Source: Cladopsammia gracilis
Lineage: Eukaryota; Cnidaria; Anthozoa; Scleractinia; Dendrophylliidae
DNA: 64,000 nucleotides
Reading direction: 5' to 3'
Assembly: GCA_022457155.1 (NCBI GenBank)
Contig: JAJGOT010000358.1
Span: forward strand, 685,501-749,500
The notes beneath the pieces were generated by a model. It worked only from the letters and a program-made list of their open reading frames with translations, was not told the origin of the DNA and searched no databases. Of the stretch, positions 43,081 through 56,400 are shown in pieces; position 1 is the first letter of the stretch, and each line of letters begins with the position of its first letter. The translations under genes were made by a program, and so were the position numbers.

Positions 43081-46000
43081 ACTATGACGAAAATGTTTCT
43101 ACCCCCATCTCGGAAGAAACATGGCTCAATCATTTTCGATCCTTTCATTCCAATGACCCGAGAACTTCCATAAATCATCAAGGAGTCTATGATGAGTTAC
43201 TATCATTAGAAAAAGAAAAAGAACAGCTTAGCTAGTTCAAGAGGAAACTGAGCAAGAAATACGTCAAGCGGTGAAGAAATTGAAGAATAAGAAATCGCCA
43301 TTTGTTGACAAAATAAGAAATGGAATGATCAAAGCGAGCCTTGACTCGCTTGTGCCTATTCACATCAAACGTTTTAACCTCATTTTACGATCTGGAAAAA
43401 TGCCAAATATTTGGTGTCAAGGCCTTATAACCCCAATCTACAAATCGGGTGACAAGAGTGATCCAACAAACTATAGAGGTATATGTGTATCTAGCTGCCT
43501 TGGAAAACTGTTTTGTTCCATTTTAAACCAAACACTATACTTGTATTTTAAAGAAAACAAGATATTACACATTTCGCAAATTGGCTTTCTAGCTGAAAAT
43601 CGTACTGCGGATCATGTTTTCACTCTAAGGACCCTAATAGATAAATATGTTCACTACCATAAGGAAAAAAGTATATGCTTGTTTCGTAGATTTCCGTAAA
43701 GCTTTCGACTCTGTTTGGCAAGAGGAATTGTTTTACAAGCTGCTCAAAATCAACATAGAAGGACATTTCTACAATCTGATCAAAAGCCTTTATTGCAATT
43801 CTACATGTTCCATAAGAATCGGAGAAAACAAAACTCGATCTTTCTCATACTCAAGAGGTATACGTCAAGGATGTATTTTAAATCCTCCTTTATTTAACCT
43901 CTATATAAACAATTTACCGTATTCATTCGAAAATCATCTCAAAATTTGTAAACACTACTTAGAAGTAACAATAAGGCCTCTAACGTAGCTTGCAGAGCCG
44001 AACTTGGAAGATTATTTAAACCAGCTAAGAAACTTTAATGAAAGACGAAATTTAGTGAAGTTTACAGTAAGTAATGACAAACTTGTGATTGAAGTAGGTC
44101 GATATCAAACCGACCATATGCCCAGAGAAACTATATTATGCCCATTGTGTAAATCAAATCAAGTAGAAAATGAAACTCATTTCTTGTTGCACCACCGCCA
44201 CAGCCACTGCCACCACCAGTACTACCACCACCACTACTACCACTACCCACGACCACGACCACGACCACTAGTACTAGTACTACTACTACTCATCGTATTT
44301 TGATTGCAATCGCTTGACCCGATAAATATATTTTTATAGGGGACGGTGGAAAAGCTGGAAGTGTTACTCTTCACTACAGGAAATTGAACGGACTTTTAAA
44401 ATCCAAGGTTTGCGCAGGAACTGGAGCCGAACCAGCCAAAAATGGACGAGGTGGAAAAGGTTAGTTACAAGTGTTGTTCTTTATTTAAAGTAACCAGTAA
44501 TATTCATTGCAATTGTCCTGAGAAGCGCACTAAAACTTAAATAAAATAGCTAAATGTATTAACATGCGTCGTAGAAAAGCATACGATAAAACACAGATGG
44601 TAAAACAGCGGTGAAACAGGGAAAAGATGAGATTTCCGTTTCGGAGAAAATCTACCACTCAGACGTTCAAAGAATAGGCCATTTCCGAGTTGCATTTAGC
44701 CTCTCTATCAAAGCGAGGCTAGGTACGTAGCATGTCAATGAAAACTCATTTTCATATGAAAGGTTTCGCACACCTAGCCTCGCTTTGATAGAGAGGCTAA
44801 AGGGAACTCGGAAATGACATATTGTCGTCACGTCCATGCTCTTGTGAACCAGGCTTTAGTTTGTTTGTTCTTTATTTTTTCACAACTCAATTATTTGGTT
44901 TAATTTCAGGCGGTACAGGTGGTGCGGGGGTACCTGGAAGAAGGTGTAGATCGTCCGAAGAAATACAAACTTACGATGACAATGACAAATGGCAGTGCAC
45001 GGAAATTAGGCCGCGACCAGGCGCCTCTAAAGGGTCATCCGGCCGAAACGGATACGAAGGACCGCGTAAGGAAAAAACATACATGATTTGCATGCATGTT
45101 GCATGCATGCTAACACATGATATGATAGAAACTTGACAGAGTTCCAAGTTGACGTTACCATGGTTCTGCTTGAATGAAAATAAGAGGGAGCTGTAGCAGC
45201 TACGTCGGTAACGACAAAGAAAACATCATTGAAAAAATACTACCAGTGCAACTGATTCAATTTGTTGGATTTGTCTGTGACTGATTTGTCAAGGAGATGA
45301 ATTCACTGAAGGCTGCTGTCAAGTTCAAATAGAGAAAGAGCATTCTCAAACTCATTAATAATTCATGACGAGAACACAAAGGAAATCACTACCGTGAAGG
45401 AGGTTTTGAAATCGTTTCTTAATTTGCATAGATTTTGGCGATTTTATTCCTTCGTTTTCTCCGCATTTAACGATCAGTTTGAGAAGCTATATCAAACACT
45501 CGAAACAGTGTTTCATCAGATTTCCAAACACCTTGAAGTGGTTTAAAAAAACTCGGCTGCGCCTCGTTTTTCCAACCCACTTCTCGATGTTTGGAAATCT
45601 AATGAAACACTGTTCCTCGTGTTTGATATATTACTTCAACTTGGTCATTTCACCTTTTTTATCTTCAAAAAAACTGCAAAATTATGTACAGAAGCCTTGC
45701 TTTCGCCGTCGTGGTTGCTTTATTTTTCTAATATGGTTCTCTTATCCACCCCTCGACAGTTGATATCTACGAACGGGAAGGAGTTATTCGTGATGTGTAT
45801 GATAATTTAGTACCCCGATTTTTGGGCATCGTTAACATGAAGAGGACATGTTTGGGAAACGTTTGTAATCCGAAAAGTCAAACCAATATTCCGGCCAAAA
45901 CGTAACTACATTTTTCCTTTTCTATTGTTCTGAGGTCAGGTAAAGTTTTGATCCCCTTGCGGTGCGTTATTTTGGGTCCGAATAACCGGTTTTTCCTGTT

Positions 46001-49000
46001 AAAGTTTTTGTTAGTGACCAATCGTTATTTTATGGGGAGGAGGTGGGTAGCGATTACTATATATTTGGAGGAAGGGTCACAAATTTTAGTCTAGAGTCTC
46101 TAATGCTTCGCCAGAGTCAATTACACGGCAGACTTTTGGAATATTTTTGTCCTTCGGGTCATTGTCAAGTTCATAAATACGTTAGAAGACTTTTTAAATA
46201 GTAGACACTTTAGTTTTTTTTATTTTATTATTTTTTTTTTTGTACATTTGGTGACGCGTTAGCTGCAGACTAGCACTAAAGGCATGCTTTTGTAAAAAAA
46301 CAATAATCACAGTCAGAATACCGCAAAAAATGTGCTTTGGGAAGCTATAGCCACTACAATTAAAAGGGTACAATGGCCACGTTGGTATCGGATATTATCC
46401 CTAGACTGCCTACCAGAATCAATAGTGAGCCCGTGTATATATATCATAAGACATGCAGAACAAATGTTTTGGCCTGTTAGATCTGATCAGCACATTCTTG
46501 CTTTGTCATAGTTTGCCTTATTCCAGAAAACGCGCAATTATTTATCACTTAAATGTTTTAATTTACCTCTATGTCAAAGTTTACAATGCAATCGCATGCT
46601 CTTTAATCATTTTCTACAATATAGCATAAATATGTCTGATTTCGTATGTGTAAATAACTATAAAAGCATCCAGTGATCTTGGTTGGTCATCTAAAAAGTG
46701 TTCTGAAATTATTTATTTCAGCGCCAGAGTGCTTTAATGCAAAAGCATTTTTTCGCTTATGTTCTGGGTATAAGTTTTTGATTTACAGTGTTTTTTTGAA
46801 ACTTTTTTTTAAACAACTGCACCCAATTTGAGCTTGGTGGTAACTTGGTTTATCTTTGGTAGTTTTCACAGAGAAAGGAAATTATGGCATGGTTAGTAAA
46901 TCTTCCGTTCGGTCAGTCCGATCAGAGACATTAGGGGCAGCGAGTAGATCAGGCTTCCCAAAACAACTTCTTCTCATCATAAGAAGACAGGCTGTGGACT
47001 TGCTGCTAGCAGACAAGAATGATAAGCAGGGTAAAGATGCATTGCGCTTTATTTTCAAGGTGGCAGAAGGAAGAGAGGACGTGAAGGATATCAAGAAAGG
47101 TAAGCTTCTTGAAACAGAAAGCTATTAGCTGCCGCCCCATACTCGCAAATGTGGTAGAGGTTACAACAAACACCTCGACCTGACGTCATCGGGCCCTTCC
47201 CCGCTTTCAAATTGGCGGGCCGGCGTAGAACCCATGGTTAAGGCTGCCACGATTTTCGAACAATCATGATGTAGTTTGTCTCACTCATAACACATACGAT
47301 AACATGGCGCTTACTGCGGTTATAACCAGCGTTATGCAGCCGTGTTTGTGCTCTGGTAATCTGAATTGTTTGGTCAAACGAAACGTGGACATTTCGTGAC
47401 GTTTTAAGCGACAGAATACTCCTGGATTTTTTCAAGGATTTGACAGGCATTTTAAACGCTTAGAGGACCCTGGGAACGAGTTAGGAAATGTCTCTGAATA
47501 AAAACAAGATCACCAAATGTGACCCTCCACAGGAAAACAGTGAATAAGGTGAACGCACGCACACGGCACGGTACTGTCACGTTCGCACGCTTCCGACACA
47601 ACACGCTTATCGTGCGATATGCAAACTAAAACAATTGATTTCAAGTAACGTGCTTGTGGCCTTTGTCTGCATTTTGCTAACACAGTTCAACACTGTAGAG
47701 CTTTGTATTTTAACACGGTATATTGACACGGTTATTTCTTTGTTTCTTAACACACTAGTCGTGACACGGTAGATTTATTTTTCATGTTACTTACCAGACT
47801 ACATCATCGGGTCGGAGAATAGTTGTTTTGCTCTTATTATTACTGCATTTATGGTTTTGCAGATTAATGAATAACTTAAAAAAGTGAGTTTTGTTTCTCC
47901 AACAGAGGTGCAAGAGCGCCCCCGATCGAAGAATACTTGAAATAAAACTTGTTGTTGTTCTTGAATACGCATCTAGCACATAACGCACGAACGTGAGCGT
48001 TGTGGTCATAAACTGTAAAATTGAACCTCAAATTGTCAAAATACGTGTGTTAAAAAGTGCTGGCTATGTTTGTCGGACATTTCCAAGCTTTTTGCAATGA
48101 AGGAACACCGAAGACAAACGAAAGAAGCCAAAAAAATAGAGTTTGTAATTTCTACAAGCGGCCGTCTTGGTTAACCTTAGTGGCCAGGCTAAATAAAACA
48201 CGAGCTTAAGAAATTTGCACGTGACACGCACCACAATAAACAAAATGGCGTCTGTCGAAATTCGCTAAATGCGATGGCTAAATGCAATAATACAATCACA
48301 GTATTCGTTCAAACAAATTCCAAATAATAACAGCATTCAATAAAGTTTTAGTTTACGAGGAAAAATCGCCTGTAAAATAGCTTTATTTTGAACAAACGAA
48401 ACGATCTGTTTCCTTTGCGGTACGCATCCCGCATACAAACTCGAATTCTAACTTCGAACTTCGCAGTGTTTATGACAGATACCCGTAGATACAATATTCT
48501 TAACCTCATAAGAACTGTTTAGCTCAAACACGTTTGCCCTTTTTTTCCAAATTACTGTTATCAGCTGAGTACTTTGCGGGAGTAAGAAATACTAGGGCCT
48601 GATGCACGGACATGGCACATTATGGAAACCAGGCTAAAACTCTATCTCACTTCTTGAACCGAGTGCAATCGAAGTTGACACGGTCATCGTGTTAATACGT
48701 GCAAAATTGCACGCAAAGATCTTAACACGGTCCTTTGTCTTTAGCGTGCAACGGAAAACAATGGGTTTGACGCTAATGAGGAAAGTGACTTACACGTAGC
48801 TATCGTGTTGAGGCACGCTTCTTTTGTTTTAACATGCGAGCGTGCCGTGTGCGTGCGTTCACCTTATTCACTGTTTTCCCGTGGAGGGTCACAAATACTA
48901 AATGTTTTCCAATGAAGCATATTAGTTCAACAAATATTCACAAATTTCATCAAGAACTCTGTTAACCAATACCGCAATACCTTTGTTAGAAATATCCAAA

Positions 49001-50414
49001 ATGCCGGTATTTTGGTCAGCTATTTATCATGATTGACATTAATTATCTTACTAATTCAATAATAATTCACTTGCTGTAAAATAAATGTAGGTAAGAAATA
49101 TCATTGCGTGTTGTTATATGTTATGGTTGGAAAATGAATGGTCACAGGTGACTTTGCATTTTTTTTTTAGATGTTCAAAGAAAAATTGCTTTCTTGGGTA
49201 AGAAGGGTTTCGACATTTTTGGCAAGAGTACGTTCTTTGTCCCTCTGATCAAGTGGGAAACCCTTCAAAAGGACGTGAAGAGAATAAAAGCTGCAGCGAA
49301 AACTTATGAAACGGCCTTCAACAATGTTATCGACCAACAATCGAACCAACAAAACTTCCAGCAGGTAAGATATTGAACACTTGCTTCGGTTGACTTGTGG
49401 ATGGTTTCTGCAATAGTCCATTTTACAGTTGTGTGCTTGGTGACCTTGCCTTCGAGTTGAAGCGAGGCTGGATGTGAACTTGCTTTGGTACAATCCTTTC
49501 TGCCTTTCATATGTTAATAATGCTTTTCTCATGCTAACTAGCTAAATTTACATCTGAAAAGATCCAAGGTCTGTATCATAACAAGGTCAACTTGAGCCTC
49601 GTTTCACTCAAAGGCCAGGGCGCTAAGAAGACAACTGTAAAATGGTCTATTCGTATCAAACTTATTTCCCACAAGCGTGAACATCTGCTTTTCAACCCGT
49701 GAATACGCGCATGCGTAATGAGCGGGTTATTGGTACCGGCGACAGATATGCAATCAATGGAATCTTCACCCATAAAAATCTTGAAGCCATGATAAACTAA
49801 AACAGCTTTATAAGTGGCTTATATGTTCTCTCTTCTTGATGTTACTATGTTGTGAGTGCTATCTATGTTGGAATTTTTTATAAATTATGCTGATGTTTTC
49901 AATTGAGAAGATTCTAGAAAATCACTGAGTTGGAACAGTAGGTTATTATTGTGGTCAGTGAGGTGGAACAGTAGGTAATTATTGTGGTCAGTGAGGTGGA
50001 ACAGGAGGGTGTTATTTTTAATAATAACCTCCTGTTCCACCTCACTGACCACAATAATGACCTGTTGTTCCATGTTAGTGAGAATGTATGCGATTATTAC
50101 AAATAATAACCTGTTCAAAACAAAGAAATGGTGCATTAATGATAACTATTGAACATATTTTGAGTAATTTGGGGAAAAAAATGTTTCAAATCTTGCGTTT
50201 TCTCGACTTACACGTTGGCTGGGTCGTGATTATCGCAACAAGATATGTATTTTTATTAATAATGAGTTTGATATGCAAAAGCGACTTTGTAATGAACTTT
50301 AATTATTTCGAAAAAACTGAAAACCTGCACATTGCATTAAACGGACGGTTACAGCGATTAATGACAAATTTCAGTTATGTTGTAAATAATAATAATATTA
50401 TTATTAATAATTGC

Positions 50415-50445
<31 letters not shown>

Positions 50446-53400
50446 GGGGACATCTAATTACATTAAAAATTACAAAAAGGTAAAAAGTCTATATATATAT
50501 ATATATATATAAAATTTGAATAGTAATTATCTACAAATTAAAAAAAAAATAAATACAATAAATTAAATCTCGAAATTAAAAATAATTATGTGTTGCACAG
50601 ATAGCAGTTACTGCAACCCTCTAATAAATTGCTGAGGTCACGCTTGCGTAGACACGCCTGAAACTCATTTTACAGTCACTGGTTACTGTTATTGCTGCAC
50701 ATAGCCGGGATGTAACCAATCCCAACTACAAATAAAAGTCTATTCAATCAACTGTATCTTGTGAAATCTTACCATATGCCTGGAAATGCTATTTTGCAGA
50801 TGGCGTCTCTGATGTCTACAGTGGCAGCTCAGCAAGTAAAAGCAGAAAAAGATCGACTTATACAGGCTAGAGTAGTAGACGAATCGGAGAAATGGTTGTA
50901 TGTTCAGGTATTTGTTTGAGCACTCTGGCATGGTACGATGACACCACACGTGTGGGATCATCTGAGGTGGCTATATAGCTTGATTTAACGATTTTTATTG
51001 GAATTATTTCCATATTATTTCCATAAACCAGAAACCAGAAACACAATAACTAATTTGTAATGACAAATGTTAATGTTAACGTTAAATCAACGTCTTATTT
51101 AACCGTCCATCAAGTTTGTTAAATCACAATGAAGTTGTGGTCTCATTGTTATAGACCACATGCAAACGACCTGAAATTTCACATAGAAAAGAAATTTAAA
51201 TACTCGTCACTACATGTTTATGAACCAACACGCACAGGTCGAACCAACTAATTTACTGCATTGCAAAGGCTCTTAAAACCAGTTAAACGAGATACACGCG
51301 TCAACGATTTTCATTGTTGCTTATACCTTTAATTTAAGCAAATGTTGGCTTGTTATTTTTATCCCTGCAGGCCATTGTAGAGGCAGAAAGAGAAATGAGC
51401 GATACGCTCAAAAGAATTTACTTATCAATGAAGGACGCTCATGGGACAACGCGGAAAAAATTAAACCGGGAGGAGGCGATATCAATGCTTCAAGGTGTAA
51501 CAGGTTTTGGTAACTCCATAGCTAGCAAGGATCCTTACGCTTCTATCGATACGGCCGTCAGTATTGCTGATTATGCTGCCAATAAAGCATGTCTGAAATC
51601 ACTTGGGACAGTTCTTAAAAGTGCCAAAAAATGGCTGCAATTTGGAAAATACAAGCCTCTGAGAGATTCCAATGACCTGGACTTTAACAAAGTTGATGTC
51701 GCTGCAGTCCCCGAAATTATACAGGTACACTGTGACACCCTCCACTACCCTATATAGAGCGGTTTACAGATGATTGTCGAAGAACCAAAACCAAGGAAAT
51801 TACTCAAACTAATCGCAACGGGCACTGGCAATCCAATGAGCCAAATACTGGAAGTCGGTGCCGAAAAAACGCGCCCTCGAGAAAGTCGCAATTGGTTTTG
51901 GTTTTTTCTCATAATTGGTTGAAAAAGTGGCGCGAGAATTTCTAGCCAATATAAAAGCGCAGCAATGCAAAAGCAAATTTGACACTCAATTGAAAACCGC
52001 TTTAGGTTGAGGAATTGGCTGTATTGCTGTTAAAAATTAACTGACAGAGTGGGAATTCGAGTTTCCCTTGGGCATAGTTAATACATCAAACTGGTTATGA
52101 AGCTCAACAAATTTTAAAAAGAGCGTACAAAGCTGCTTTGTTTTATTTTGAACGAACTGTGACCATGCACATTGTTTTGTGTGTGAACCCAAATGTTTCT
52201 ACTGGTCAGTTTTTTCATATGCATTTCAATACCTTTGTGTTTTGTGCAGGGTCAAGGCAAACGAACAAAAGAAATGGAGAACAAAAACATATAACAAAGG
52301 AGTGACTGAGTTTCACAATCAGTTTCTTCTATTAACTATGTTCTGGGCTTTTGATCAATAAAATTCATTGCACTTGTTGAACACAACATGTAAATACCTG
52401 GATATAGTTTTAGCACTCAGTTATACAATTCACCAAAGCGTTATTTTTTTTCTTTTTTTTATTATTTCTTGTTTATAGGCCAATCTCGATATAAACAAAG
52501 AGAAGTTCACCGAAGACCTTGTATGCCTGCTAGAGGAGGCTTCCAGACCTCGTGACATTGCAGCTCTTAAAGCGGAAATTGAGTCGTATTTCATTTTAGG
52601 ATCAGCTCGTATGGACTTGATGGCGAAAGTAATGGATCTCGACAACGGTATTGGGGGACACAACTTTGATATCCCGCTTCTTGCTGACGCCGAGAAGGCA
52701 ATAAAAGATCTCAGCAAGCCAGCAGGTTTGGAAGAGAGTTGTTTAGAAGAGAGTTGTTTTCATGAAAACTGCAACCTTATTCTGTTGCTTTTACCATTTT
52801 TTAAATATTTTTCTCATTTTTCATTAAGGATATTTCCCCCAATCTGTCTAATACATTAAGCATAATGACTACAACCCGTGTCACGAAGGGACCTTATGAA
52901 ATGACCAAGTTTCCCAGCAGTCATCAAGAACATCTGCTGATAAGAGCGTCCGACCTCTTCTTTTAAGGGCATATGATGCCCGATTTAGGGTGTCAGCTCC
53001 ATTGTACATTGTACACTTCCATTGTATTAGGCAAAATTATGTATTCTAATATATTCTATGGTATTGTATTCTATTGTATTGTCGTTCTTTTGTGTTCTTA
53101 TATTCTATTGTTTTAACAATAGAATAAGTGTTTCCCCTAAATCGCGCATGGTATAATAAAGGGCATAGGTGCTAAACTTCCTGTCCGGATCTCAGAGGAA
53201 TAAATTCGCCCATGTTCGTTACAAAACTAAATACAGTGCAAATCTCTATACATTTATGTAGTTTTTAAGACATTTGCTTAATAAAAATAATAAGCTTAAT
53301 ATAAACTTTTCATCGAACGAAATATTGGCTCATCCTACTGGTGTAAAAAACAGTCTTTATTTTCTAACTATTTCGACCTACTGTTGTCTTGTTTTTTTTT

Positions 53401-56400
53401 TTGTGTATGTTTTGTTTTCTTTGTTTTATTTCAATCGCAGGTTTTTAAATCCAGGTAAATCAGAAATATTTGATATCAAGCGTCGGAAAAAAACGAACAC
53501 AAGGATAATTTTAGTTGGTTAGGTGCAATATGCTGTGGCCTTATGGTTATCGGCGGCCAGACCTGCACCTTTCGTCACGCCTCACGCGTATCATTGGCTA
53601 AGAAAACAAGAGAAAAAATAACAGAACAATGGACCCAAGTCCTAAAAATAGAACTGCGTGATTCCCAGGACCAATGAAATTAGAGGTTCCGAATAGGTGC
53701 ACGTCAACATCTATCGGCATCCATCGTAATTAAAATGCGCACAGTGAATTTATTTAAGATCCTGCGCTTATCTTCGTACAGTTGTATTTTACAAATAAAC
53801 AGGAATTAGTGCAAAGAAATATCAAGAGCTAAAACACATTTTTCTCGTCTGATAACCTCGTGCTCAAAGTAGAAGTCAGAATCAGACTAATAATCCGTTT
53901 TCACGGACGCTTAAACATGTTTTTTTTTTTTAAATGTTGCTTAGTTTAACACTATTTTGCCTGGGCTTTTTTTGAGTTAAAAAAAACGTCCAAAGTGACT
54001 CAAAATTTATCGAAACCAATAAAAAATCGCTTAGTGACGAAAAATGTAAAGTTACACCAATAAACATTGTTTTTTTTTTCATTCAAAGGCAAAAATATGC
54101 AAATTACAAAATAAACATAGCTTTCAAAATTTTGTTGCTATGGAAACATCGAGTCACGTGATCAAAATATGTAATTAAATTATTGCCCGATAAAATTTAG
54201 GAAAAGTCACAAAGTTTGATGGCGTTTGAATGCATATTAAGGAACATATTAAGGAAGTAATACAAGTTGAAAGTTAGCGCGGGCACTTTCTGCCACTCAC
54301 ATCCCCCCCCCCCCCCCCCTCCACCCCCTACCTAGGCAATATAGGGTTAAAACAGATTTATTAATACCTTCTAATTTCCCGAAATATTTGGAGTGAAATT
54401 CTTACTAAATAAATAATGAGTTATGCTATCATTTCAGGTAGTTTGAGTCATAAACATTTAAAATGTTAAAGATCGAGGCTAGATAATTAATCAAACATAA
54501 TAACATTTAAACATCTTGAACCGCTGGGTGTGAATAAAGCTTTCTAGATTCAAGAAGGCATAAAAAGAAACATTTTGTTCAGCATAGCTTCATGGCTTTT
54601 TTTACTTACAAGTATATGTTTTTCTTGCAATAAGATGCTACTATTAGCAGTGCCCTTCGGCAGACCTTCATGGAAAACCTTCTCGCTACATACAGAGAAT
54701 TAGAACGCTCGTTTATGGAGAATCTCTACAATCTTCACAAAGCTCTTGGTTTCCGTACACTGTGGGAATTGGATGATGTGATGAGCTCATTTCGACGGAT
54801 CGCCTCAGAAAGTGCATTTGGAACTGGAAAACTCAATGGTGCAGTGGAGCTCACAAAAGAACTTACAAAATTGTCAAGAATTATAAGAAAAACCGAAAAG
54901 TGCTTCACAAAACTGAGATACATTAAAACCGTTCATAAATGGAGTTTCGATAATGTCAAAGACAAACAGGTAGTTATTTTTTCCTTAGTTGTTTGGTCAC
55001 GCTGTTTAGCCAGGTTTTTAATTTGCTGTTACCCATAACTCCAAAAAAGAGGAAAAAAAGATAACTGCGCCAAATGCTACCGTGAGTGTTTTTTTTAATG
55101 AGTTACAACTAAAGGTGGCTCGCAATTGTTCCCAGTATTTTTCATCACTTATCCTTTGATGGACTAATAAACCCGTTGTATCATTAAGTGCTTCAAAAAT
55201 GTATCAAACAAATGACCAGTCATTGTTCAACAAGTTATGGTCAACGTCACGTCACTTCTACTGCTACCACTTAAAACGAGCTAGGTTATCCTATTGAATT
55301 GCAATAAGCATATTAATCTTCGGACGTACACACAAACTTATATCCCCATCGTGGTACAAGGAGGAGATGTGTAGTTAAAACTCCCCTTGGGTTTTGGCGA
55401 TTTAGCAATATTTTAGAAATATTTTACATCTCGTAGATAGCCTGTGATGTGCTCTACAAGATAAAGTAAATATTATAAGTCGTGGAGCTACTGCGGTACG
55501 TGACGTCATCCAAAATGGTCGCCATCTTGGATTGTAATAAAAATCAAATTTATCGAAAAAATGAGGTAATTGCAAATATGTTTTGCTACAGTTGCCAAAT
55601 GACATACATTAAACATTCTAATGCTTTTGATAGCATGCATTTTATATAATTTTTCACCGAGAAAAGGTGAAAAACACGCATTTTTATTCAAAAATGGCTT
55701 GACCCCATACTACTTATGACGTCATATCTCCTTACCATAGCAACTGGTTGTCGCGGAACTTTACCAAAATGTGTTTCAAGGATAAATGAACAGCTACTGA
55801 AGACAGCATGTGCTAATCATGACTGGTCTTGAAGATATCGGAGAAAAAGCTAAAGAGGGGGTCCACCCCACCCCGCTCCCCCCTAGTACTTCCGAAGGTT
55901 AAGGTGGCTGTGAACCCTTATGGTAACTTTTTACATTATAAGGACAGCCATAACTTCTTCAACATTAAATGGGCATCTGTTTGATACCATTATTGTAGCA
56001 CTAACTGCTTAAAGTGCCTATCACCTCTAGAAAGTTATTTTCAGAATCACTCTATGTACATTGAATAGTTGAATGGTAAAATATTTCATGTTTTGAACGT
56101 CGTGTTAGTGAGTTATGGATATTTGAATTTACAAAATGCAGATTAGATGACGTCAACCCGGGAATCATTTATTATACAACTACTTGTTTTCACCTCCAAG
56201 TAATATTTTTTTACGAATCAATTGACTATCCACCGTTTATTTTTAGTATTTTTCAAATTAATTATCCTCAAGCTGTAAACTGCGCATTGTAAATTGGAGT
56301 AGAAATAATGGCAAATTCCCGGGTTGACGTCATCTAATTAGCATTTTGTAAATTCAAATATCTATAACTTACAAACGTGACGTTCGAAACAAGAAATATT

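Noticed and set aside
42942..43181. Val/Ala-run ORF on the minus strand
   Set aside because: Translation of the CTA/CTG/CCG array.
43271..43988. Active reverse transcriptase
   Set aside because: Two frames, missing catalytic box and a jump to the C-terminal zinc knuckle show it is dead.
49928..50085. CRISPR-like spaced repeats
   Set aside because: Only a few units, one inverted, in a eukaryotic intron.
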